DNA of 64,000 bases. It comes from Heterohyrax brucei. Lineage: Eukaryota > Chordata > Mammalia > Hyracoidea > Procaviidae. The position numbers were made by a program, and so were the translations under genes. Below, piece by piece: positions 22,621 to 33,131 of this stretch. The notes under the pieces were generated by a model. The model made no database searches. It was not told where the DNA came from and saw only the letters and a list, made by a program, of their open reading frames with translations. Location: assembly GCA_028571685.1 (NCBI GenBank), contig CM053146.1, forward strand, positions 25,951,431 to 26,015,430. Direction: 5' to 3'. Position 1 is the first letter of the stretch, and each line of letters starts with the position of its first letter.

Positions 22621-22758
22621 TTACTCAGAAGGAATTAGGATTAGAGTCCAACATACTGAGTATGACTGTTTAACTCTAATGACAATGAAAGAAAAATATT
22701 TCCCTAGCAGAGTCACATTCAAATATCTTCTGTGATAACACAATTCAACCTGTAATGG

Positions 22759-22949
22759 CCATGTAATAATCCAAGTGGTCATCAAAGTAATCTAGGCTGG
22801 TCCTTGACATTTGAAGGCCTGTGATTGCTCAGGGTACATGTGCAGGGGTGGGAAAATCTTCTTAATATAGGAGTTTAGGAAGTCCAGTTGCCTACAGACC
22901 CAAAACGCTTTCTCTATTTGATCTTTACCTGCTTGATCCTGTTTCTTTA
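22759..22949. other. Unassigned short interval
   Basis: Nothing recognised between LTR-2 and L1-5. Confidence 0.45.
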
Positions 22950-23242
22950 TTATTTATTGTGTTTTAACTGAAAGTGTTCACTTGCAGTCAGTTTCCTGTG
23001 TACAAAACTTACACACACTTTGCCACGTGACCCTAGCTGCTCTCCCCACACTGTGACAGCACATTCTTCCCCTCCAACCTAAATTTCCCATGTTCGTTCA
23101 GCCAACTTCAGTCACCCTTTATCTTCTCAACTCACCTCTAGATGAGAGCTGCCCCATTAGTATCCTGTATCTACCCAAGCCAAGAATCACGCTCTTCACC
23201 AGTATCATTTTAAGTCTTATAGAGCAGTTCCATCTTTGTCTG
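22950..23242 (-). other. L1-5 3' UTR fragment
   Basis: Complement of an L1 3' UTR of the same type as L1-4. It includes ACTGTGACAGCACATTCTTC and GAGCTGCCCCATTAGTATCC. Joined to the inverted RT block at about 23243 with a shared GAGTTG. Confidence 0.65.
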
Positions 23243-23772
23243 AGGAGTTGACACAGAAAAGACGTTTGATGAAGTCCAACATCAACTCACGTTAGAAATG
23301 TTCAGCAGCTTTGGAATAGAAGGGACATTCCTCAACATATGTTTGCATCTATGTAAAGCCAACAAATAACATTACTCTAAATGGGGAGAATCTGAAAGCA
23401 TTTCCTTTGAGAAAGGTAACCAGACAAGGATACCCGGAGTCACCACTTTTATTCAACATAGTGCTGGAGGTTCTAGTCAGAGCAATTAGGAAAGATAAAG
23501 AAATAAAGGGCATCCAAACTGTTAAGAAAGAAGTAAAAATATCTCTGTTTTACAGATGATATGATCTCATTCACAAAAAAATCCCTGAAAAGTACACACA
23601 CACACGCCAAAAAAGAAAACTACTGGAACTAATAGAAGACTTCAGCAAAGTATCAGGATATAAGATAAACATACATAAATCGGTTGGATTCCTTTACACC
23701 AACAGAGAAACCATTAAAGAGGAAATCACCGAAACAATACTATTTGCAATAGTTCCCAGGAAGATATTTAGG
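23243..23772 (+). pseudogene. L1 RT block in plus orientation inside L1-5
   Basis: Plus-strand translation in shifting frames gives [36 protein letters not shown], then the catalytic region, and then [21 protein letters not shown]. An extra base before the aspartate pair (near 23550) breaks the FADD motif, and a CA repeat (about 23595-23606) interrupts the following helix. Its orientation is opposite to the L1 sequence on both sides. Confidence 0.85.
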
Positions 23773-25520
23773 TGGTTTAATTCACTGTTTCTCCAGTGTT
23801 GAGCCATCGCTGCATCTCTGGTGTAATTTTATTTGGTCATGGTAAATTATTTTTTTGATGTGTTGTTGAATTCTATTGACTACAGTTTTTTTGAGGATTT
23901 TTGCATCCAAGTTCATGAGAGAGATTGGTCTCCAGTTTTCTTTTTTGTGTGCTGTCTTTACTTGATTTTGTAATCAGGGTTATTCTGGCTTCATAGAGTG
24001 AATTTGAGAGTATTCCATCTTTTTCTATCCTGTAAAATACCTTTAGAAATCGTGGTGCTAACTCTTCTGTAAACGTTTGGTAGAATTATCCAGTGAAAAC
24101 TTCTGGGCCAGAATAGTTTTTGGTTGGGTGTTTTTAAATAACTTTTTCAATCTCTTCTTTTTCAAAGGGTCAATTAAGTTGTTCTGCTTCTGATTGTGTT
24201 AGTTTTGATGGGTAGTGTGTTTCCACAAATTTGTCATATTCTGCTATGTTTTCATAGTTATTCGTGTAGAATTTTCTACAGGATTCTAATTCTTTTAATC
24301 CAAGTTGGGTCTATAGTGACATTACCAGTGTCACTTCTTATTCAAGTTACTTGCTTCCTCTACTATTTGTCTTTCATCTGTTTGCCCAACAGATTATCAA
24401 TTTTGTTGATTTTTGAAAAAGACAAAACAAAACAACAACAACAAAAAAAAGCTTTTGGTCTTTTTAACTCTTTCAATTGTTTTTCTATTCTCTACTTCAT
24501 TTTGCTCTGTACTATTTTTATTGATTGATTGATGGGCTTCAGGAGTTCTTTTGTTGCTTTTTCTATTTGTTTGAGTTGTAGAGTTAAGTCTTGATTCAGG
24601 CCCTTGCTTTCTTTGGATGTGTGAATTTATTGAGATAAATTGATCTCTGAGCACTGGTTTTGCTGTTTTCCTTAGGTTATTTGGCTGGCTTTAGGTTATG
24701 GTAGTACGTGTTGTCATTCTCATTTGATTCCATGTATTTGTTTATTCTGTGCTTGATTTCTTTTGTAACCTATAGGTTTTTGAACAAGGTGTTGTTCAGT
24801 TTCCATATGTTTTGTTTTTCACCCTTTATTCTCCTTTATTAATTTCAAATTTTTTGACTTTATGGTCTGAAATGATGCTTTGCAATGTTTCGGTGCTTTG
24901 GATTTTGCCAGTGGCCTAATATGTGATCCCTATGGAAAATATTCCACATGCATTGGGAAAGAAAGTCTATTTTTCTGTTGTTGGGTGGAGTGTTCTGTAT
25001 ACAACTCTGAGGTCAAGCTGGTGATTTGTGGCATTTTAATCTTCTATGTCTTTATTGAGCTTCTTTCTGGGTGTTCTGTTTATCACCTAAAGTGGAATGG
25101 TGAAGTCTTCCACTATAATTTGGAGCTGTCCATCTCACTTTTCAATGATGTTAAATTCACTTGACATACTTAGAAGCTCTGTCTTTGGGTGCATAAATAT
25201 TTAATATCGTTGTGTGTCCTCTGGGTGTACTGATCCTTTAACCCTATTGTAGTGGCCTTCCTTATCCACTGTGGTGGCTTTTACTTTAAAGTTTTTATTT
25301 AACATTAATATTGCCACATCTTCTCTTTTGTATATGTTCTTAGCTTGGTATATGTTTTTGCACTCATTGAATTTCAGTTTGTTTGTATATTTAATTTTAA
25401 AGTGTTTTTGTTATAGGCATCATTTTGGAAAGATCTGATGCATTCTACTACTCTTTGTCTCTTTATTGGTACGTTTGACCCATTTACATTCAATGAAATT
25501 ATTAATAGATATGAATTTAG
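23773..25520 (-). pseudogene. L1-5 ORF2 5' half
   Basis: Minus-strand ORF2 from the N-terminus (25574-25374: SLNVNGSNVPIKRQRV) through endonuclease and linker to the pre-RT region, where it stops at about 23773 in the sequence equivalent to [14 protein letters not shown]. Divergence is high, with many stops. An A-rich expansion lies near 24418-24450. Confidence 0.78.
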
Positions 25521-25836
25521 GGCTGTTATTTTGGTGCCTTTTCTTGAGTGTTGCTGACAGTTTCTTTGTTTCATTTAATTTTCCAGCCTGAGTCACTTTT
25601 CTTCATAGATTTTCATCCTTTTCATTGTTATTGGTTTTGTATTTGCTGAGACTTTTTGATTTTGTTTCATATTTTGATGTGTAGAATTGCTAAATTCCTT
25701 TGTGGTTACCTTAATATTTACCCCTAGTGTTTTAAGTTCAAACTCATCTTTAATTTCATTGTATTGCCTTGACTTCCTCCGCACTTGAAAGATCTATGAA
25801 TGAATTAACAAGTCCCTCTTTTTGGCATAATGTTGC

Positions 25837-26337
25837 TGTCATGGTTTGAATTGTGTCCCCCCAAAAATGTGTGCAGCCATGTGGCTGGGATATGGTTCCC
25901 AGTATCTTGGAAATGTCCTCCATTGTGTGGTTTTGCTAACCTGTATGTTAAAGGATTAGGGTGGGGCTGTGAATTCCTGCTATGGGGGAAGTTTCCCTGG
26001 AGTATGGCTTGCCCCACCCTTAATGCTTTTAGCTTGCAAGGAATAAAAGGAAAAAGAACCAAGGACAATTGGAGAACCTCGCTACCATCAAGCAAGCAGC
26101 ACCGGGAGCACAGCGTGTCGTTCAGACCAGAGGTTCTTGTGTTAGGACGCTCCTTGGACAATGACTGATGCAATACCGGACTTTCCTCCAGAGCCGTCAA
26201 GGGGAAAGTCTTTCCCTGGAGCGGACACCCTGAATATGGACTTGCAACCTACCAGACTGTGTAAGAATAAATCTTTCTTTGTTAAAGTCATCCACTCTGT
26301 GGTATTTCTGTTAGAGCAGCCCTAGCTGACTAAAACA
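25837..26337 (+). mobile_element. Solo LTR, MaLR-like (LTR-3), inserted in L1-5
   Basis: 501 bp starting TGTCATGGTTTGAATTGTG and ending GCTGACTAAAACA, the TG..CA termini of MaLR LTRs. It is flanked by a perfect 5-bp duplication, GTTGC, at 25832-25836 and 26338-26342. AATAAA occurs near 26265, about 70 bp before the 3' end, consistent with LTR polyadenylation. No internal region is present, so it is a solo LTR left by recombination. The open frames on both strands at 25805-26200 are chance. Confidence 0.9.
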
Positions 26338-26469
26338 GTTGCCATAATTTACACACTGAGATCTCTGTTTCTCTTTTTTTAGTGTTTTATCTGGTTTATT
26401 TTTGTGGTTTCCCTATCTGTATTGATATCTGGCTGCTCTATCCTGCACTGTATTCTTGAGTATATATCT

Positions 26470-27538
26470 GATGTTACAGATTTTCTAACCAAAGAACTTC
26501 CTTCAGTATTTCTTGCAATTACAGTTTAGTTTCTGAAAATTCTCTAAATTTCTGTTTGTCGGGGAATGTATTAATTTTGATCTAATATTTGAGAGACAGT
26601 TTTGCAGATTGTATAAGTCTTGACTGGCAGGTTATTTTTTCTTTTTTTTCTTTCAAGGCTTTGTATATGTCAAATATTGCCTTCTTGCCAGCATGGTTTC
26701 CACTGAGTTATCTGAACTTAGTCTTACTGATTCTTCTTTGTAGGTTATTTGTTGTTTAAGCCTAGTTGCTTTTGAAAGTTTTTCCTTATCTTTTGTTTTC
26801 GCAAGTTTTGACAATTCTCTTATCTTGGAGTCTTTCTTTTGGGATCTACCTTGTGTGGAGTATTATGAGCATCTTGGATGGGTGTTGTCTCATCTTTCAT
26901 GATATCAAGGATGTCTTCTGTTTACATATCTTTACCAATTTTCTCTGTATTTTCTGTTATCTCTCTTTTTTCTGGTACTCCAGTGATTCATATATTATTC
27001 CTCTTGATAGAGTGCCACATAATTAGTGATTCTTCATTTTTTTTAAATTCTTTTATCTGATTTTTTTCCTCAGATATTCTGGTGATAGTTACTTAATTGT
27101 CAGTCTCAGTAGTTCTGCATTCCATTGTCCAGTTATGTTATTTTACTGTTGATATGCTGAATTTCAAATCAGCTTTGCTCGTTATTTCTTGCAGCCTGTT
27201 TAATTTTTCATTGTACTCTGCTACATTTTCCCTAAGCTCCTTCTTGATTTATTGAAGAGCTCTCTCTGTAAGTTATTAATTGTTGCAGAGTCAATTCCAA
27301 CTTATAGTGACCCTACAGGATAGAGTAGAACTGCCCCACAATATTTCCAAGGAGCATCTAGAGGATTTGAAATGTTGACGTTTTTGTGTTAGTAGCTATT
27401 GTACTTAGCTGCTATGCTATCAGGTTCTCTCTATGCATTACTCTTTTGTATTGTACCTCCAATAATTGTTGGAAATCTTCTTTTGTCTGAAAAAAAATTT
27501 TGGTTCTTTGTTTTGAAGTTGTCTGAGGCCAATGTGGT
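26470..27538 (-). pseudogene. L1-5 ORF1 remnant with an AfroSINE
   Basis: Minus-strand ORF1. The end of the gene lies near 26480 (complement of the GAAGGAAGTTCTTTGGTTAG-type spacer border) and the C-terminal domain at 26500-26760. The coiled-coil part continues to 27538 and is interrupted by the SINE at 27281-27425. Frame broken throughout. Confidence 0.68.
27281..27425 (-). repeat. AfroSINE in L1-5 ORF1
   Basis: Reverse copy: TTGCAGAGTCAATTCCAACT at the 3' side, CTGCCCCACAATATTTCCAA in the middle, CTATGCTATCAGGTTCTC at the 5' side. Flanks share a CTCTCTCT-type target sequence (about 27260 and 27426). Confidence 0.82.
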
Positions 27539-28065
27539 CTACTATAGTCAGCTAGTGCTGCTGTAACAGAGATACCATGAAGTGGATGACTTTAGAAAGA
27601 GAAATGGTTATTCCTACACAGTCTGGTAGGCTATAAGTCTGAATTCAGGATGTCTGCTCCAGGGGGAAGGCTTTACCCATTGTTGGCTCCAGAGGAAAGC
27701 CCTTGTGTTGCATCGGTCTTTGTTCAGGGAGCATCTTGACACAGGAACCTCAGGATTGAAGGCCGTGCTCTTCTGCCGGTGCTGCTTTGTTGATGGTGTG
27801 AGATTCCCAATGGTCTGCTTGCTCCCTTTTCCTTTAATCTCATAAAATGAAAGGATAAAGGATGGCACAGGACATACTCACAGGAAACTCCCTTTACAGT
27901 GGAACAGGGAGGTGATCCTATGAAGGAATTTACAGTCTCACCCTAATAATCTAACATACAGCATAGGAAAATCACAAAATGTAGGACAATCACAAAATAT
28001 TGGGAATCATGTGCCAGCCACATGGCTACACAGGTTTTTGGGGGGACACAGTTTAATCCGTGACA
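27539..28065 (-). mobile_element. Solo LTR, MaLR-like (LTR-4)
   Basis: 527 bp. The minus strand starts TGTCACGGATTAAACTGTG, matching the LTR-3 start, and ends with the complement of CTATAGTCAGCTAGTGC. The flanking 5-mers are GTGGT (27534-27538) and GTGGC (28066-28070), a 4/5 duplication. It belongs to the same family as LTR-3 and lies in the opposite orientation 1.2 kb away. No internal genes. Confidence 0.82.
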
Positions 28066-28648
28066 GTGGCATCAGAGTCAAGATGATTTAAATCAAACAA
28101 AGTATCATAGATCGTCTTATCAAATCATGTAATCACAGTAAATATTGGATTTGAGCATTTTTTAAAACAATTCCATGATCTTGTAACATAAACAGAATCT
28201 AACAAGTTCTCTTTAATCAAGTAAAAAAATCAAGGTACTTACGTGTTTGCAACCTTTCTTGAGATGAAAGATTCTTGCCACATGTGTGTTTTGTCTACAT
28301 ATTGAATAGTCTTCTCTAAGGTGAGACCTGGCTGAGACACAACATTTAAAGGCATCTCTTTCCATTGCTTGTCCTTCACTTGCTGATTCAGCATGTCTAG
28401 AAATATTGCTTTGGGAATGCATTATTTCTGGAAATGCAGTCAGTATGGCTTAGAATGCTCACAGAGTGAAACTGGTGATGAGCAGTATGGGGAAATGTGA
28501 GAATTTATTGTTGTTTTTAAGATGAAGGCCAAATCTTGCTTGCTATTAGTCCATTTTGGTAGTGTATTGGGGTTACAGGATATGATATTTTAGATAAATA
28601 TATTCACAGACTCTAAAAGAGTCTGTGGCAAATTTATTGTGTTAACTA
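28066..28648. other. Unassigned AT-rich interval
   Basis: May contain a decayed continuation of the L1-5 5' part just after LTR-4 (GTGGCATCAGAGTCAAGATG), but I cannot support it further. No gene seen. Confidence 0.4.
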
Positions 28649-28809
28649 ACTAAAATCAAACTAAACCCATTGCAACTGAGTCAGTTTCAACTCACAGTGA
28701 CTCTATAAGACAGAGCAAAACTGTTCCACAGAGTTTCCAAGGGTGTCTGGTGGATTTGAGCTGCCAGCTTCTTGGTTGGCAGCTATAGAAGTTAACTTCC
28801 GTGGTTTCC
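28649..28809 (-). repeat. AfroSINE with 13-bp target duplication
   Basis: Reverse copy ending GTGGTTTCC, flanked by ATTGTGTTAACTA (28636-28648) and ATTATGTTAACTA (28810-28822), 12 of 13 matching. Confidence 0.88.
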
Positions 28810-28959
28810 ATTATGTTAACTATGAAACATATTTTATGATTTAATTCTTTGTTGTTTTCAATTTTATTTTTAAATAAACCAGTCATATTCTACTTCTTAG
28901 AAGTGTGCATCTCTTGTATGTCACTACCATTTACATTTACTCAGTAGTTTACCAAAATG

Positions 28960-29056
28960 TTAACAGTTCAAACCACTAGCCACTCCTTAGAAAAACTATA
29001 ATGCCGTTCTGCTCAGTGTTATAAAGTGTCCATGAGTTTGAATCAACTTCATGGAA
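28960..29056 (+). repeat. AfroSINE fragment
   Basis: Forward 3' part: CAGTTCAAACCACTAGCCAC, then CTCCTTAGAAAAACTATAAT and GTCCATGAGTTTGAATCAAC. Confidence 0.65.
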
Positions 29057-29990
29057 AGGAATTTCCCTTCATTATGGGTTATGGTACTAAGTAACCAAAT
29101 CACACATTTTAGGTTTTTGATAAAAAGATAGGATGTTAATTTTATCAATGAGATCTCCCCAGCGTCACTGTCACTCAAATTTTGAACCATTAGAAATAGA
29201 AAAGACCTTTGGGAATATGACTCAGTGTCAATACTATCTGTGATGATTAAGATAAGGGAAAGACCAGGGTGTACGAGAAAGGTTAGGAAAGCTGCAAAGG
29301 ATTTTGGAGGGACTTTATACTATGTTTTCTATGTAGTATGGAATTAATAAGAATGTTAAAATTTGACTTAAAAATGAGATGCTCTGAAAATATATCCCAC
29401 ATTCTTGAGCATTATTTTAAAAAAGTTACATGAAATCAATATGAATAAAGAAACAAAAGGGATCCAAAGATAGGTGAAACAGCATAAAATACTGTAGCTC
29501 AGATGGTCTGAAAACTACCATAAACATGTTTAGGAGTAAAATTTAAAAACGAGTTTTCCTTTATCAAAACTGAAGATGATGAGGAATTGACAAATGATCA
29601 GAGATAGCCAGAATACACTGCATGCTACTTCTTGGAAATTAGATACTCAGCTAAGTGTCATGATGAATCATTAATAGAAAAAATTAGATGGTAAGTAAGA
29701 TCTGGTTTCAAGGACTGGTATCTTATAGATTCTGTAAATTAATCCAGATAGGAAGGGTCTAGGAAACTATTTTAAGTTTTTGAGTTAAGAAGTCAAATGG
29801 CAAGTTAAAAAGCTAATTTGAAAACCAAGATACAAAAATAAATTAAACAGAAAATTGATAATTTTAAATCTTAGGTACAAACATCAACAAAAATTCAGTT
29901 TAGAGATGGCCTTCAATGTTTTTGAGAGAAAGGAAGAGTGAAATAATAGGAAAATAGATGGGATTAATTAAACTGTGATTTAGGAAATGA
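29057..29990. other. Unassigned AT-rich interval
   Basis: No recognised repeat or gene in about 930 bp. Confidence 0.5.
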
Positions 29991-30188
29991 GTCTGGAGTG
30001 GCTCAAATGTTTAAGTCCTGGGACACTAACAAAAATATTATCAGTTCAAATCTACTCAGAAGCACCTCAGAAGAAAGCCTGGTCATCTACTTCAGGAAGA
30101 TCACAGCCATTGAAAATCTTACAGAAAGCAGCTATACATTGAAACATATGGTGTTGACATAAGTGGGAATTAACTTAGTATAGACAGG
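29991..30188 (+). repeat. AfroSINE, long variant
   Basis: Forward copy with the extra GAAAGCCTGGTCATCTACTT block that some family members carry between the tRNA-like part and the tail. Diverged. Confidence 0.65.
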
Positions 30189-30202
30189 GTTACTTTATTT
30201 AT

Positions 30203-30216
30203 TGTGTGTGTGTGTG
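30203..30216. repeat. GT dinucleotide run
   Basis: Seven GT units (TGTGTGTG...). Confidence 0.85.
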
Positions 30217-30418
30217 AAATTTTTGTTTCAGGAAAACACCATCATTGTAGTTTCTATTTTTCTTCAAAACAAGTGATTAACTACTATATCACTTGCATGT
30301 ATAACAAAGAGATAAGCAGCGACAATATTTCTGGCGGAAATGCAGATACAAATGCAACCTTTTCCTCCTGCTGCTCAGCTACATAAAGACTAACTCATAA
30401 AAGGTTTTTGTTGTTTTG

Positions 30419-30612
30419 AGAGGAGCTCTAGGCATAGTGGTTGAGTACTCAGCTGCTAACCAAAGGTCAGTAGTTTGAACCCAATCGTCACGGTGGGAGA
30501 AAGATGTGGCAGTCTGTTTTTGGTAAAAGTTTACAGCCTTAAAAACACTCAGGGACAGCTCTACTCTGTCCTATAGGGTTGCTGTGAGTCAGAAACAGTT
30601 GGAGGACACATA
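30419..30612 (+). repeat. AfroSINE, long variant
   Basis: Forward copy: GTTGAGTACTCAGCTGCTAA, then GATGTGGCAGTCTGTTTTTG (the extra block), then CTCTGTCCTATAGGGTTGCT. Confidence 0.83.
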
Positions 30613-30701
30613 CAACCCTGCTTTCTACAACCCCAGTTTGTTTTCACTGTGTCTGAATTCCTTGTGCTCTTATAAGACTATTTGTCTTTAAATTTAAACT
30701 A

Positions 30702-30915
30702 AGGAATCCTGGTGGTACAGGGGCTAAAGAGCTCGGCCACTAACCAAAAGATCAGTGATTCCAACACACCAACCACTCTACCAAAAAAAAAAAAAAAGTG
30801 ACAATATGCTTCCATAAACATTTACAGCCTTGGAAATGCTATGGGATAGATCTATTCTGTCCTATTAAGTCACTGTGACTGAGAATTGACTCATTAGCAG
30901 CGGGTTTGAGTTTTC
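30702..30915 (+). repeat. AfroSINE, long variant
   Basis: Forward copy starting AAGGAATCCTGGTGGTACAG, with a run of about 15 A at 30783-30797 and ending TTAGCAGCGGGTTTGAG. Confidence 0.83.
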
Positions 30916-31047
30916 TCATTCAACTCTCTAGGATTTAGCTCCTTTCTGAATTTTTCTTTAACTTTAAGAGACATTTTGTAACTCAGTGAAAAGCTTCCTA
31001 GGACTTGGAATCAAAGCAACACATTTCAGAATTCTGGCATTTGTGTT

Positions 31048-31110
31048 GCCAAGCCAAAAGTCAAGTGTCGTTGAGCTGGATCTGACTCATGGTGACCCTA
31101 GGGGCCAGGG
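31048..31110 (-). repeat. Mini-SINE insert (63 bp) with perfect 9-bp target duplication
   Basis: Starts GCCAAGCCAAAAGTCAAGTG and carries the core GAGCTGGATCTGACTC (31073-31088), then CATGGTGACCCTAGGGGCC. This is only the last roughly 60 bp of an AfroSINE in reverse orientation. Flanked by ATTTGTGTT at 31039-31047 and 31111-31119. A real insertion, not a relic of a longer copy, because the duplication closes tightly around it. Confidence 0.82.
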
Positions 31111-31119
31111 ATTTGTGTT

Positions 31120-32626
31120 ATATTTTGCTTTTTTCTGTGTGACAGTGGACCAAAAAATCTCTTTGACACTTATTTAACTCATCTATAAAAGGTGAATAGT
31201 AAATAAGACCCTTTGCAATATTAATCGAGCAGACTGATGTGATAACTTCAGTCTTAGAGAAAATACTGTATACATGGTGACAAGTATTATTTTTATTATG
31301 TAGATCTTCAATTTGCTAACAGTTTTTATTTTCCCTATGTCTAATATATATGATTCGCTTTTGTCAATATTTCTCATTTCAGTCTCCAGTCATGTATGGA
31401 CATCATTTCTTACTATTTCTCTAAGTTATGCTAGCTAATGGGGAAGGAAAGTAATACTTTAAAATATTTAACTATTACCTACTTAATTAACTATCTATCA
31501 TCATTTTTCTATTTATCAAACTTTACTGTCTCTACTACATTTCTGAAATATATAGAAAACCTGACTTTGTCATAAAGTCCAGGCACAAAAAGTGTAAGAT
31601 GGATGAAGATTACTTGATGTTCAAAGTTAGGGATACATTCTTTTCTCTAAGTGAATAATTAATCCGTTTATCATGAATCCAAACCTATCTTTTTCAAGGC
31701 ACTGGTTCAACTATTTGACCCACCTATCAGTTGGATAAGATATTTAACCTTCATTAGTTCTGAGATGTGCATATCAAATTCTTTGCTTTTTGGAGCAAAT
31801 TACAATTTTATGGTTGTCAAATGAAGAGTGATTTCAGCAGGACATGTTTACTGAAAGAGAAAATAAAAGAGCAGAACACCTTCAAGTGTAAATTTTATTA
31901 ACCAACATATCTTAAAAAATTACAATCTAGTGTTCTGATAATTTCTCAATGTCTTCAAAACAACCTATATTTTACTATTATTTGTCTCTTATAAGACTCT
32001 GTTATATGCTATTGTCATAATTTGACAATATATTTTGAAGATCTTTTCACAAGTCTTCAATTCAGCTAAACATAACTGTTCATTCACCTCATTAAACTTG
32101 AGTGCAAAAATAATTACCACCCATTTACATCATAACAGCCTGTTTATTCATAGTTTCTGATTTGAAATTATACTTTTAAAATATTTATACTATGTCAGGG
32201 TACTTTTTGAAAATTTAAATCTGTTAAATTAATTTTAATAGCTTTCAAATTGAACAAATCCTAGTCATTTTGCAGGATAATGTTCTAGTAGACAGGAAAA
32301 TAATCATAGGAGGTGTTCAAGTTGTATGGGAATAGAAGGTACTGAACCTAAACCAAAGAATATTCCCTATGCAATATATACTGAGCTGTTAGGTCTCTAT
32401 AGAAAAATCGGTGGTTTAATAAAATAGCACAATTCAGTGTTTTGTTATTCTCACTCATTCTGTTAATTGTACTAGAGTTATTTCAATCTGAGGTACTCCC
32501 TACAGTATCAAGTTTACAAGAGTTCTGTACAAAAAATATGCAAGTGAGGAATTACAAATAGAATAGCTATCTGATGACAAAGTTTTAGTTTGTTGTTTTT
32601 CAATCTTCTTATTTTTTTCTGTGTAT
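31120..32626. other. Unassigned AT-rich interval (1.5 kb)
   Basis: No repeat, gene or RNA that I can support. The longest repeat-free-looking stretch in the window. Confidence 0.5.
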
Positions 32627-33131
32627 CTCAGCACCTTTGGCCTCTCCTACCACCCCTGCCATAGAGTAGACTGTACCAAGGCAGGCAGCAAGCTTGTGCA
32701 GGATGTCATCTTGTTCCACTGGTAGGCAGAGATACACACCCAGAGGCCTCACCTGGACCTAATTCCTAGGCTGAGAGGCAGTGTCTGCCCAAGAGATTGC
32801 TTTTCTGGCAGAAAACAAGTATTCTACACAGTGTTGCGTACAGATAGGGCCAGACACAAGGACCAGCAAGGCAGTGGCCTTTCTGTATTTTGAACTAGTT
32901 TCTAGCATCTGGGGTTGGATATAGATGTGCTTACTTTACCAGCTGGGAAGAGGGACCTGTACACCTGAAAATCTGACTGACTTTGGAAGTGGTCAGACAC
33001 TCTTCGCCTTTCATTCTAAGACAGCCTAGACAAACTGTGGTCCATCCTCACAGCATCTCTCCCAGCCTCTATTGACTCACATGACACCCCAAAAGCAGGA
33101 AAATCTGGATAAAAGTGTAACCAAGAAATCA
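32627..33131 (+). promoter_or_regulatory. L1-6 5' UTR, one promoter unit
   Basis: Begins TGTATCTCAGCACCTTTGGC, corresponding to the start of a roughly 251-bp unit present twice in L1-9. Includes CAAGCTTGTGCAGGATGTCA and CTTTTCTGGCAGAAAACAAG. The element therefore holds one unit, and no unit-upstream leader is seen. Confidence 0.65.

Larger units (their letters stand above)
21951..22758 (-). mobile_element. MaLR-like LTR (LTR-2), broken by a SINE and a pyrimidine tract
   Basis: Starts TGTCTTAGATTGCTAGTCC, the complement of a MaLR 3' terminus, and ends CACAATTCAACCTGTAATGG, the complement of the 5' terminus. The LTR is seen at 21951-22283 and again at 22621-22758. An AfroSINE (22284-22424) and a polypyrimidine tract (22425-22620) separate the two parts. 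Strongly diverged and without internal genes. Confidence 0.62.
22950..27538 (-). mobile_element. L1-5: minus-strand LINE-1 with an inverted RT block and later insertions
   Basis: On the minus strand: ORF1 (about 27538-26470), spacer, ORF2 from about 25520 down to 23773, then a 530-bp RT block in the opposite (plus) orientation (23243-23772), then L1 3' UTR (23242-22950). The inverted block begins in L1 coordinates only about 45 bp after the point where the minus arm stops, so it is the next piece of the same gene, flipped. The rest of ORF2 after the block (about 2.3 kb) is missing. A MaLR-like solo LTR (25837-26337) and an AfroSINE (about 27281-27425) inserted later. The 5' side is bounded by LTR-4. 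Confidence 0.78.

Noticed and set aside
22418..22735. 105-codon serine/leucine/proline-rich open frame
   Set aside because: Translation of a polypyrimidine tract flanked by SINE and LTR sequence.
25805..26200. 131-codon minus-strand and 112-codon plus-strand open frames
   Set aside because: Both lie inside the solo LTR (25837-26337) and are chance readings with no retroviral protein similarity.
30203..31110. Cluster of SINEs considered as a tandem array or CRISPR-like repeat
   Set aside because: Copies differ in length, spacing and divergence and look like independent insertions.
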